47,075 nucleotides of DNA from Candidatus Omnitrophota bacterium (lineage in GTDB: Bacteria; Omnitrophota; Gorgyraeia; Gygaellales; Profunditerraquicolaceae), in NCBI GenBank assembly GCA_026387265.1, contig JAPLLZ010000031.1, positions 1-47,075 of the forward strand, read 5' to 3'. Under the pieces are notes generated by a model. That model was not told where the DNA came from and did not search any database. It was given only the letters and a program-made list of their open reading frames with translations. The stretch's first letter is position 1. Every line of letters starts with the position of its first letter. Of the stretch, positions 38,275-47,075 are shown one piece after another. A program made the position numbers and the translations under genes.

Positions 38275-38313
38275 AAAATAATAAATTCAGCCGTCATTAT
38301 TAAAGGAGATAAC

Positions 38314-39570
38314 ATGCAATATGATATTAAAGACATAAAATTAGCAAAGAAAGGCGCTTTAAGGATTGAATGGGCAGCTAAGAATATGCCGGTTTTAGGT
38401 TTGATTAAGCAAAGATTTTCTAAAGAGAAGCCTTTAGCTGGCTTGAAGATTGCTTGTTGTTTGCACGTTACCACGGAGACCGCTGTTTTGGCGGATGTTT
38501 TAAAATCCGGCGGAGCAGACGTTTATTTATGCGCATCCAATCCGCTTTCTACGCAGGATGATGTAGCGGCATCTTTAATTAAAGATCAAAAAATGTCGGT
38601 TTTTGCGATTAAAGGCGAAGACACCAAAACTTATTATATGCACATGAAAGCAGCTTTAGCGATTAAGCCGGATATTACTATGGATGATGGAGCGGATTTG
38701 GTAAGTACAATCCATCAACGTGCTCCAGAAATGCATGCCAATATTATCGGTGGCACGGAGGAGACGACCACTGGAGTAATCCGGTTGCGGGCTTTAGCGC
38801 AAGAAGGTAAATTGCGTTATCCGATTATTGCGGTTAACGATGCGCAAACTAAGCATCTTTTTGATAATCGTTATGGCACAGGCCAGTCTACGCTGGATGG
38901 AATTATCCGCGCGACGAATAAATTAATCGCCGGATCTAATTTTGTAGTTTGCGGTTATGGCTGGTGCGGTAAAGGCGCGGCGATGCGTGCCAAGGGTATG
39001 GGGGCAAAGGTGATCGTGGTTGAAGTAGACCCTCTGCGGGCATTAGAGGCAACGATGGATGGTTTCGAAGTAATGCCGATCAAAGAGGCTGCTAAGGTTG
39101 GAGATATTTTTGTTACGGTGACTGGTGATATTAATGTAATTCGGCAAGAGCATTTTGGTTTAATGAAAGATGGTGCTATCGTATCTAACTCTGGGCATTT
39201 TAATGTTGAGATTGATATTCCGGGATTGGAGAAAATTGCAAAAGCTAAACGCTCAACCCGTGATTTTGTTGATGAGTATACCTTAAGAAATAACCACAAG
39301 ATTTATCTTCTGGGGCAAGGCCGTTTAATTAATCTGGCCGCTGCTGAAGGGCATCCAGCCAGCGTTATGGACATGTCTTTTGCTAACCAGGCTTTTTCTG
39401 CCGAATATATGGCTAATAATTACCGCCGCCTGCAGAAACAAGTTTATACGGTTCCGGAGGATATTGATAAAAATATTGCTGCGCTTAAACTTAAATCCAT
39501 GGGAATTAAGATTGATGTTTTAACGCCGCAGCAGAAAAAATATTTAGCTAGCTGGGAGATGGGAACCTGA
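38314..39570 (+). CDS. ahcY: Adenosylhomocysteinase
   Basis: [45 protein letters not shown]; start at ATG 38314 after aaaggag. Confidence 0.96.
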   Translation: MQYDIKDIKLAKKGALRIEWAAKNMPVLGLIKQRFSKEKPLAGLKIACCLHVTTETAVLADVLKSGGADVYLCASNPLSTQDDVAASLIKDQKMSVFAIKGEDTKTYYMHMKAALAIKPDITMDDGADLVSTIHQRAPEMHANIIGGTEETTTGVIRLRALAQEGKLRYPIIAVNDAQTKHLFDNRYGTGQSTLDGIIRATNKLIAGSNFVVCGYGWCGKGAAMRAKGMGAKVIVVEVDPLRALEATMDGFEVMPIKEAAKVGDIFVTVTGDINVIRQEHFGLMKDGAIVSNSGHFNVEIDIPGLEKIAKAKRSTRDFVDEYTLRNNHKIYLLGQGRLINLAAAEGHPASVMDMSFANQAFSAEYMANNYRRLQKQVYTVPEDIDKNIAALKLKSMGIKIDVLTPQQKKYLASWEMGT

Positions 39571-39578
39571 TTTAATGA

Positions 39579-39719
39579 AAAACTCTAAATTCGAAACCCG
39601 AAACTCTAAACAAACTTGAAACTCTAAACTCGAAACTAAAGCATTGTTTTTAGAGTTTTGGGTTTAGGATTTGTTTAGGATTTGTTTAGGATTTGGAGTT
39701 TAGAATTTCGAGTTTAGCG
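39579..39719. repeat. Long imperfect inverted repeat built from AAACTCTAAAYnCGAAA-like units, copy 1
   Basis: Left arm units of CTAAAC/CGAAA, right arm reverse-complementary, including tandem GTTTAGGATTT. Confidence 0.85.
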
Positions 39720-39743
39720 TCTATTTTTAGGATTATTTAAAAT

Positions 39744-40706
39744 ATGATTAAAAAAATTGCTGTGTTGACAACAGGTGGTGATGCTCCGGGGATGAATCCG
39801 GCTATTCGTTCCGTAGTGCGCTATGGAATTAGCCAGAAACTGGAAGTGATGGGTGTTTTTCGCGGATGGTGGGGCCTGATTAACGAAGAGTTGAAACCTT
39901 TGAGTCATCGTTCTGTATCGGGAATCATCGGCCAGGGCGGGACAATCCTTAAGACCGGCCGTTGCGCAGAGTTTAAAACTGAAGAAGGCCAGAAGCGGGC
40001 GTATGAGACAATTAAAAAGAACAATATTGATGGTTTAGTGGTTATCGGAGGTAATGGATCTTTTGCCGCCGCGCATGAGTTTTATAAAAAGTTTAATGTT
40101 CCTTGTGTTGGAGTTGCAGCTTCCATCGATAATGATGTTAATGGCATAGATTATACTATTGGTACAGACACGGCGGTTAATACTGCTTTGGATGCGATTG
40201 ATAAAATCCGCGATACAGCTACCAGTATGGAGCGTATTTTTGTAGTTGAGGTAATGGGCAGAGACTCGGGGTTCATCGCTTTGACCGTGGCTCTTGCCGG
40301 CGGATGCGAGGATGTGATTATTCCCGAAAGAGATTTAGATCTGAATGCAGTTTGCCATGATATCGTGCACGGTAATTTAGTCGGGAAAATGAGTTGGATT
40401 ATTGTGGTTGCCGAAGGCGCAGGCAAGGCGGAAGATATTGCCAGGCAAATAACGGATATGACCAGCCTTGAGACGCGCACAGTGGTATTGGGCCATGTGC
40501 AAAGAGGCGGCCGGCCAACAGCAGTGAGCAGGGATATAGCTTTAAATGTCGGCAAAGCAGCAGTAGATTGTTTAATTGCAGGTAAAACCGATATTGCTTT
40601 AGGTTTAGCTGCAGGTAAGATTGTAGAGGTGGATTTTGAAACAGCGATAAAGAAAAAAGAATTAAAAATTGATAATTTTTATAAACTAATTAAAACTTTA
40701 ACATAG
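39744..40706 (+). CDS. pfkA: 6-phosphofructokinase
   Basis: KKIAVLTTGGDAPGMNPAIRSVVR, GIDYTIGTDTAVNTALDAIDKIRDTA, EVMGRDSGFIAL. Confidence 0.95.
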   Translation: MIKKIAVLTTGGDAPGMNPAIRSVVRYGISQKLEVMGVFRGWWGLINEELKPLSHRSVSGIIGQGGTILKTGRCAEFKTEEGQKRAYETIKKNNIDGLVVIGGNGSFAAAHEFYKKFNVPCVGVAASIDNDVNGIDYTIGTDTAVNTALDAIDKIRDTATSMERIFVVEVMGRDSGFIALTVALAGGCEDVIIPERDLDLNAVCHDIVHGNLVGKMSWIIVVAEGAGKAEDIARQITDMTSLETRTVVLGHVQRGGRPTAVSRDIALNVGKAAVDCLIAGKTDIALGLAAGKIVEVDFETAIKKKELKIDNFYKLIKTLT

Positions 40707-40711
40707 GAAGT

Positions 40712-40853
40712 TTCCGCCTCAAATACTAGTTAAAATTCTCTAGAATTTTAACTATTCGGCGGAATAATCCTTGCTCGTTTCACTCGCAAGGATTTCGTTA
40801 AACAAAAGCATGAGGTGCTCAAATTCGCCCGCTACGATCATGGTGGGCTCATT
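40712..40853 (+). repeat. Nested TC/TC-hairpin intergenic element, copy D
   Basis: TTCCGCC-TC-..TAGTTAAAATTCT/AGAATTTTAACTA..-TC-GGCGGAA; AATCCTTGC-TC-GTTTCAC-TC-GCAAGGATT; AAT-TC-GCCCGCTA cgatca TGGTGGGC-TC-ATT. Confidence 0.88.
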
Positions 40854-40870
40854 AAAAGGAGAAAGGGAAA

Positions 40871-42196
40871 ATGGGAAGGAAACCGTTGGAAATTGATAAG
40901 ATTGTAATGGATTTGATTATGACCGATGATGTAATTTTGAAGAAGAAATTAGCCAAGAAAATTTGTGATATTGCTTATAAAAAAGGAATTTATCCTTCCA
41001 GTATTCAAGATTATTATATGGCACGCGGTAAAGAAGAGTTCAGCGGTTCAACCGTGCCGGCGATTAATATCCGCAGTTTAACTTATGATTTGGCGCGGGC
41101 AATTTTCAGGGTCGGCAAAAAGAATAATTCTAAAACATTCATCTTTGAAATTGCTAAATCTGAAATGGGCTATACCGCCCAGCCGCCGGTAGAGTATTCT
41201 GCGGTTATTCTGGCTGCGGCAATCAAAGAAAATTATAGCGGACCGGTATTTATTCAGGGTGATCATTTTCAGGCTAATCTGAAAAAATACAAGGAGAATC
41301 CGGATAAGGAACTGGAGGCGTTGCAGACAATAATTACTGAGGCTATTGGTGCAGGTTTCTATAATATTGATATTGATTCTTCGACTTTGGTAGATTTAAG
41401 CAAACCTAAGGTAGCTGATCAGCAGTATTTAAATTATGAAGTATGCGCAAAGCTTACGCAATTTATCCGCCGGATTGAGCCTAAAGGGATTACGGTTTCT
41501 GTTGGTGGAGAGATTGGGGAAGTTGGGCATCAGAATTCTACGCCTGAAGATTTACGGGCATTTATGAATGGTTTTAAGCAACGCCTGCGTAAAGGTTTAG
41601 TAGGAATCAGCAAGATTTCTATTCAAACCGGGACTTCTCATGGCGGGGTGGTTTTACCGGATGGTTCTATTGCCCAGGTAAAACTGGATTTTGAAACTTT
41701 AAAAAATCTTTCGGCATTAGCGCGTAAAGAATTTAGTTTAGGCGGAGCAGTGCAGCATGGAGCTTCGACCTTGCCGGAGGAGGCATTTCATAAGTTTGCC
41801 GAATGCGAAGCTTGCGAGGTACATTTAGCCACACAGTTTCAGAATATGATTTTTGATTCTAAACATTTTCCTGTAGAATTAAAGAAAAGAATTTATGACT
41901 GGCTGAAAGTTAATGCGGCTAATGAAACTAAGGTTGGGGAAACAGAAGAGCAGTTTTTTTATAAGACCAGAAAGAAAGCCTTGGGACCATTTAAGAAAGA
42001 GATTATGAGTTTACCTCAAGGCCTTCGCGATGCGATTGCCGCAGAGATTGAAAACAAATTTGATTTTCTTTTTAAACAACTTAATGCTGTAAATAACGCG
42101 GCTTTAGTGGATAAATATGTTACTTTAAAAAGAGTAATTGTGCGTAAGCGCCAGGATGCTGCAGCTGTTGTGCATGACGGAGAAGGCGCTGACTAA
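40871..42196 (+). CDS. Class II fructose-bisphosphate aldolase-family protein
   Basis: QGDHFQ, GEIGEVGHQNSTPEDL, QTGTSHGG, LGGAVQHGASTLPEEAF. Confidence 0.78.
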   Translation: MGRKPLEIDKIVMDLIMTDDVILKKKLAKKICDIAYKKGIYPSSIQDYYMARGKEEFSGSTVPAINIRSLTYDLARAIFRVGKKNNSKTFIFEIAKSEMGYTAQPPVEYSAVILAAAIKENYSGPVFIQGDHFQANLKKYKENPDKELEALQTIITEAIGAGFYNIDIDSSTLVDLSKPKVADQQYLNYEVCAKLTQFIRRIEPKGITVSVGGEIGEVGHQNSTPEDLRAFMNGFKQRLRKGLVGISKISIQTGTSHGGVVLPDGSIAQVKLDFETLKNLSALARKEFSLGGAVQHGASTLPEEAFHKFAECEACEVHLATQFQNMIFDSKHFPVELKKRIYDWLKVNAANETKVGETEEQFFYKTRKKALGPFKKEIMSLPQGLRDAIAAEIENKFDFLFKQLNAVNNAALVDKYVTLKRVIVRKRQDAAAVVHDGEGAD

Positions 42197-42225
42197 ATCA
42201 GCAGTTAGAATGCAGGGGGTGTTAA

Positions 42226-43878
42226 ATGAGATCTGACCAAATAAAAAAGGGTTTAGAGAGAGTGCCGCATCGGGCGCTTTTACATGCTACGGGTTTATCG
42301 CGTAATGATTTGAAACGCCCGTTCATCGGAGTAGCTACATCTTTTACGGATCTTATTCCCGGTCATGTTGGTATGCGCGATATGGAAAGATTTATTGAGC
42401 GCGGAGTTTGTTATGGTGGAGGTGTGCCGTTTTTATTTGGTGTCCCGGGTATCTGTGATGGGATTGCCATGGGCCATTTAGGAATGTGTTATCCTCTGGC
42501 TCTGCGTGAGCTGGTTGCTGATATGATTGAAACAGTTTGTAACGCGCATCAATTAGATGGGGTTATCTGTCTGACTAATTGCGATAAAATTACCCCGGGC
42601 ATGTTAATGGGGGTAGCGCGTTTAAATATTCCGGCGATTATTGTTACCGCCGGGCCGATGCTCTCCGGGCATTTTAATAAAAGAAAATTAGCTTTTGTGC
42701 ATGATACCTATGAAGGCATGGGGCGGGCAAAAAAAGGCGATATTTCCGAAGAGGAATTAACTTGTTTAGAGATGGAGGCTTGTCCGGGGCAAGGCTCATG
42801 CCAGGGATTGTATACTGCTAATACGATGGCTTGTCTTACTGAAACTATGGGCATGTCTATTCCAGGTTGTGGTACGGCTTTAGCTGGTTCTGCTAAAAAA
42901 CGCCGGATTGCCCAGGCCAGCGGCGAGCGGATTGTTGAATTGGTTAAACAGAATATTAAGCCACGCGATATTATTACCAAAAAGTCTCTGGAGAATGCCA
43001 TAGTCGTAGATATGGCATTGGGTGGTTCTAGTAATACAGTTTTGCATTTGATGAGCATTGCGCATGAAGCAGGTATTGATTTGGATTTAAAGACTTTTGA
43101 CAGAATTAGTAAGACTGTCCCGCATATCACTAATATCGAACCGGCGGGTACTCATTTTATGGAGGATGTGGAATATGCCGGGGGAATTCCAGCGGTATTA
43201 AAAAGGCTCAAATCTAAATTAAATAATACTTTAAATGTGAATGGGCAGAAGACGTTTCAGATAGCAGATAGTGTAACTATTGTAGATTCTGAGGTAATTC
43301 GTCCGTTCAATCAGGCATATCATAAACAAGGCGGGATTGCGGTTTTATACGGTAATCTTGCGCCGGGTGGGGCAGTGGTTAAACAATCCGGAGTTAATGC
43401 TAAAATGATGCAGTTTACGGGCCGGGCACGTGTATTTAACCGCGAAGAGCAGGCGATGCAGGTGATTATGAGTAATAAAATAAAAAAGGGTGATTGCATT
43501 GTCATTCGTTATGAGGGGCCTGCAGGCGGGCCGGGGATGCGTGAGATGTTGGCGCCGACTGCCGCTATTGTCGGGTTGGGCCTTGAAGATTCTGTGGCTT
43601 TAATTACCGACGGTCGTTTTTCCGGCGGGACTAAAGGCCCTTGTATTGGGCATATTTCTCCGGAGGCTTCTGCCGGCGGACCGATTGCAATTATTAAAGA
43701 TGGTGATACAATTATTATTGATATTCCTAATCGCAAGTTAGAAATTAAATTAACCAAAACAGAAATCGAAAAAAGGTTTAAGCATTGGAAGAGCATAGAG
43801 CCGAAGATTAAAACCGGCTATTTATCCCGTTATTCCAGGATGGTGAGTTCTGCAGATAAAGGAGCGGTATTAGATTAA
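42226..43878 (+). CDS. ilvD: Dihydroxy-acid dehydratase
   Basis: [61 protein letters not shown]. Confidence 0.97.
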   Translation: MRSDQIKKGLERVPHRALLHATGLSRNDLKRPFIGVATSFTDLIPGHVGMRDMERFIERGVCYGGGVPFLFGVPGICDGIAMGHLGMCYPLALRELVADMIETVCNAHQLDGVICLTNCDKITPGMLMGVARLNIPAIIVTAGPMLSGHFNKRKLAFVHDTYEGMGRAKKGDISEEELTCLEMEACPGQGSCQGLYTANTMACLTETMGMSIPGCGTALAGSAKKRRIAQASGERIVELVKQNIKPRDIITKKSLENAIVVDMALGGSSNTVLHLMSIAHEAGIDLDLKTFDRISKTVPHITNIEPAGTHFMEDVEYAGGIPAVLKRLKSKLNNTLNVNGQKTFQIADSVTIVDSEVIRPFNQAYHKQGGIAVLYGNLAPGGAVVKQSGVNAKMMQFTGRARVFNREEQAMQVIMSNKIKKGDCIVIRYEGPAGGPGMREMLAPTAAIVGLGLEDSVALITDGRFSGGTKGPCIGHISPEASAGGPIAIIKDGDTIIIDIPNRKLEIKLTKTEIEKRFKHWKSIEPKIKTGYLSRYSRMVSSADKGAVLD

Positions 43879-43879
43879 T

Positions 43880-45547
43880 ATGGTTGGCGCCAGAATATTA
43901 TTAGAGTCTTTAAAAAAAGAGGGTGTTGAGGTAATTTTTGGTTACCCCGGAGGCCAGGTTCTGCCTATTTTTGATCAGCTTTATGATTTTGGCCTAAAAC
44001 TTATCTTAACCCGTCATGAACAGGGGGCAGCGCACGCTGCGGATGGATTTTCCCGCGCTACTGGTAAAGTGGGGGTTTGTTTAGCTACTAGCGGGCCAGG
44101 TGCAACAAATTTAGTTACGGGTATTGCTACTGCGTATATGGATTCTATTCCGATGGTGGCAATTACCGGACAGGTCGGTACGCATTTAATTGGTAATGAT
44201 GCTTTTCAGGAGGCCGATGTCACCGGGATTACCCGTCCAGTGACTAAACATAATTTTTTGGTTAAGGATGTAAAAGATTTGGCGCGTACTATCGCAGAAG
44301 CATTTTATATTGCTTCTAGCGGTCGTCCCGGCCCGGTGTTAGTGGATATTCCTTTGGATGTACAACGGGCAGATACAGAATTTATCTGGCCGGAGAAAGT
44401 AAATATTCGTAGTTATCAGCCGACTTATTCCGGACACCCTGGTCAGATTAAAAAAGCAGCAAAGTTAATTTCAAACAGCAAGAAACCGATTATTTATGCC
44501 GGTGGCGGCGTGATTACTTCTGGGGCGGCTTTAGAATTAAAGGAATTAGCAGAAAAATTACAGGCTCCGGTAACGACAACTTTTATGGGGTTGGGAGGTT
44601 TTTCTGGCGCGCACAAATTATTTTTAGGCATGTTGGGAATGCATGGTACTGCTTATGCAAATCACGCGGTAATGGAATCAGATTTAATTATTGCCGTTGG
44701 CGCGCGTTTTGATGATCGGGTAACCGGAAGATTAGATGACTTTGCTCCGGGAGCAAAAGTTGTCCATATTGATATTGATCCTTCATCGATCAGTAAAAAT
44801 GTCCGGGTGGATGTGCCGATAGTAGGGGATGCTAAAAATATCCTTTTGGAACTGATTAAGGAAATTAAAAAATCCCCGGATACTACGGAATGGCTCAGGA
44901 CTGTTGAAAATTGGAAGAAAAAGCATCCATTAACCTACAAAGATGATAGTGCAATGATTAAGCCGCAGTATATCCTTGAGCAGCTTTGGGATTTAACTAA
45001 GGGCGATGCAGTGATTTGTACTGAAGTTGGACAGAGCCAAATGTGGGCTTGTCAATGGTATCAATATTTGACTCCACGCACATTTATCTCCAGCGGTGGA
45101 TTGGGCACGATGGGGTTTGGATTTCCGGCGGCAATGGGAGCAAAGATCGGGCGTCCCGAAAAAGAAGTGTTTAATATTGCCGGAGATGGTTCTATCCAGA
45201 TGAATATCCAGGAGTTGGCTACTTGCGTGGCGAATAAAATTAACGTGAAAGTATTAATATTTAATAATGGTTTCTTAGGCATGGTTAGGCAGTGGCAGGA
45301 GTTATTTTATAAAAAACGTTATTCTTATACGCCGATTACTAGCCCGGATTATGTTTTATTAGCTCAAAGTTATGGGGCGGTAGGAATGTGTGTTACTAAG
45401 AAATCCGAAGTGCGTGCGGCACTGCAAAAAGCGATCGAAACTCAAAATACGGTTTTTATTGATTTTCGTATTGAGCCGGAAGAGAATGTTTATCCGATGG
45501 TTCCTTCCGGGCAAGCAATTAATAAGATGATTGAAGGGTTGGCATAA
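43880..45547 (+). CDS. ilvB: Acetolactate synthase large subunit
   Basis: GYPGGQVLPIFDQL, THP enzyme motif GDGSIQMNIQELAT. Confidence 0.97.
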   Translation: MVGARILLESLKKEGVEVIFGYPGGQVLPIFDQLYDFGLKLILTRHEQGAAHAADGFSRATGKVGVCLATSGPGATNLVTGIATAYMDSIPMVAITGQVGTHLIGNDAFQEADVTGITRPVTKHNFLVKDVKDLARTIAEAFYIASSGRPGPVLVDIPLDVQRADTEFIWPEKVNIRSYQPTYSGHPGQIKKAAKLISNSKKPIIYAGGGVITSGAALELKELAEKLQAPVTTTFMGLGGFSGAHKLFLGMLGMHGTAYANHAVMESDLIIAVGARFDDRVTGRLDDFAPGAKVVHIDIDPSSISKNVRVDVPIVGDAKNILLELIKEIKKSPDTTEWLRTVENWKKKHPLTYKDDSAMIKPQYILEQLWDLTKGDAVICTEVGQSQMWACQWYQYLTPRTFISSGGLGTMGFGFPAAMGAKIGRPEKEVFNIAGDGSIQMNIQELATCVANKINVKVLIFNNGFLGMVRQWQELFYKKRYSYTPITSPDYVLLAQSYGAVGMCVTKKSEVRAALQKAIETQNTVFIDFRIEPEENVYPMVPSGQAINKMIEGLA

Positions 45548-46020
45548 TGCGTCATACGATATCAGTCTTAGTGGAAAATAAATTTGGTGTTTTAGCGCGG
45601 GTGGCCGGGTTGTTTAGTGCGCGCGGCTATAATATTGCTTCTTTGGCGGTTTCTGAAACTCTTGACCCGCAGATATCTTATATGACCATTGTGGTAGAAG
45701 CTAAAGATGCAAAAGTATTGGAGCAGATTAATAAGCAGTTGAATAAATTAATTGATGTGATTACGGTCACGGATTTTACTAATAAAGAATATCTGGATCG
45801 GGAATTGGTTTTAGCAAAAATAAATTATGCTCCCAAAGATAAGTCTAAATTAGAGACAATCTTCAATAAATTTGTAGGTAAGATTATTTATCATAAGGCG
45901 GATGTTGCAATTATTGAAGCAGTGGGTGATCAGCATCAGATCGGCGAGCTTTTGAATGAATTGGATAAATTCGGGATTAAAGAGTTAGTGAGGACAGGAA
46001 AATTAGCTATTTCTAATTAA
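45547..46020 (+). CDS. ilvN: Acetolactate synthase small subunit
   Basis: ACT domain, HTISVLVENKFGVLARVAGLFSARGYNIASLAVSET. Confidence 0.96.
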   Translation: MRHTISVLVENKFGVLARVAGLFSARGYNIASLAVSETLDPQISYMTIVVEAKDAKVLEQINKQLNKLIDVITVTDFTNKEYLDRELVLAKINYAPKDKSKLETIFNKFVGKIIYHKADVAIIEAVGDQHQIGELLNELDKFGIKELVRTGKLAISN

Positions 46021-46027
46021 AATAATG

Positions 46028-46154
46028 TTAAACTCTAAATACGAAATCCTAAACTCTAAACAAACTCAAAACTCTAAACTCGAAACCAAAGCGTCATTTT
46101 TAGAGTTTCGGATTTAGAATTTGTTTAGAATTTCGGGTTTAGGATTTAGCGTTT
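46028..46154. repeat. Long imperfect inverted repeat built from AAACTCTAAAYnCGAAA-like units, copy 2
   Basis: Same unit vocabulary and same central AAAGCRTYRTTTTTAGAGTTT as 39579-39719. Confidence 0.85.
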
Positions 46155-46179
46155 AACCAATCAATAACGGAGGATAAAG

Positions 46180-47075
46180 ATGGCAAAGATTTATTATGAT
46201 AAGGATGCGGATTTAAATTTATTAAAGGATAAGACGGTGGCAATTATTGGTTATGGTATTCAAGGCCGCGGTCAATCTTTATGTTTACGTGATTCAGGAA
46301 TAAGAGTGGTGGTTTCAGAAATGGAAGGAACTCCTAATTTTGCGTTGGCTAAACAGGATGGGTTTACTCCGGTGAGCGCAGCCGAAGCTGCTAAAGCTGC
46401 AGATATTATTCAGATTCTTACGCAAGACCATGTACAGGCCAAGGTTTATACCGAGTCCATCAAGCCGAATTTAAAAAAAGGTAAAGCGCTTTGTTTTTCT
46501 CACGGGTTTAATATCCGTTTTAAGCAGATTAAGCCTCCGAAAAATGTAGATGTGTTTATGGTGGCTCCCAAGGGCCCGGGCGCATTAGTGAGAAAAATGT
46601 ATGAAGAGGGCAAAGGTGTTCCTTCATTAATTGCAATTTATCAGGATGCCAGCGGCCAGGCTAAAGATTTAGCTTTAGCTTATGCCAAAGGGCTTAAAGC
46701 TACCACCGCCGGAGTAATTGAAACAACTTTTGATGAAGAGACAGAGACTGATCTTTTCGGAGAGCAAGCAGTGCTTTGCGGCGGAGCCAGTGAATTGATT
46801 AAAGCAGGTTTTGATACTTTGATCAGCGCAGGTTACCAGCCGGAGATTGCTTATTTCGATTTGCATGAGTTAAAATTAATCACAGATCTTATTCAGGAAC
46901 GTGGTATTTCGGGAATGCGCAGGGGAGTTTCCAATACTGCTTGTTACGGCGATTTAACCCGTGGTCCCAGGTTGATTACGCAAAAAACACGTAAAGAAAT
47001 GCAAAAGATTCTTAAAGAAATTAAAACCGGGAAATTCGCTAAAGAGTGGATTAAAGAAAATGAAACCGGACGCAA
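46180..47075 (+). CDS. ilvC: Ketol-acid reductoisomerase, 3'-truncated by window edge
   Basis: Manual translation [40 protein letters not shown]...; absent from the ORF track because it has no stop in the window. Confidence 0.93.
   Translation, partial: MAKIYYDKDADLNLLKDKTVAIIGYGIQGRGQSLCLRDSGIRVVVSEMEGTPNFALAKQDGFTPVSAAEAAKAADIIQILTQDHVQAKVYTESIKPNLKKGKALCFSHGFNIRFKQIKPPKNVDVFMVAPKGPGALVRKMYEEGKGVPSLIAIYQDASGQAKDLALAYAKGLKATTAGVIETTFDEETETDLFGEQAVLCGGASELIKAGFDTLISAGYQPEIAYFDLHELKLITDLIQERGISGMRRGVSNTACYGDLTRGPRLITQKTRKEMQKILKEIKTGKFAKEWIKENETGR

Overview
The window looks like ordinary bacterial chromosome, probably from a metagenome-assembled member of a candidate phylum such as Omnitrophota (lineage is inferred from gene content and style only). 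Blocks from left to right: (1) [FeFe]-hydrogenase hydB(partial)-hydA, a TM1266-type regulator and the hydG-hydE-hydF maturases; (2) an NfnAB-like pair and gdhA; (3) a HEAT-like protein and an HD-GYP protein that share an N-terminal domain; (4) pyrG-carA-carB (N-terminal half only); (5) DUF1846, a beta-CASP MBL protein, an L27-like protein and an M48 peptidase; (6) lpxB plus a Gfo/Idh/MocA dehydrogenase on the minus strand; (7) an MsbA-like ABC transporter, then rpsB-tsf-pyrH-frr, three tRNAs and regulatory PTS genes with yvcK; (8) metK-ahcY-pfkA-aldolase and ilvD-ilvB-ilvN-ilvC(partial). No CRISPR array, prophage or transposase was seen. The strongest unexplained signal is a family of nested intergenic hairpins placed just 5' of ribosome-binding sites or a tRNA. 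Their short helices are repeatedly joined by a symmetric 5'-TC/5'-TC internal loop, which is tandem GA/GA on the other strand, and paired positions change together between copies. Other strong signals: a 73-bp partial duplication bounded by 8-bp direct repeats that breaks the PTS EI reading frame, a 36-bp in-frame tandem duplication in EF-Ts, three diverged double-hairpin repeats between tRNA-Leu and tRNA-Gly, a carB that stops at the domain boundary, and terminator-like hairpins in several leaders.
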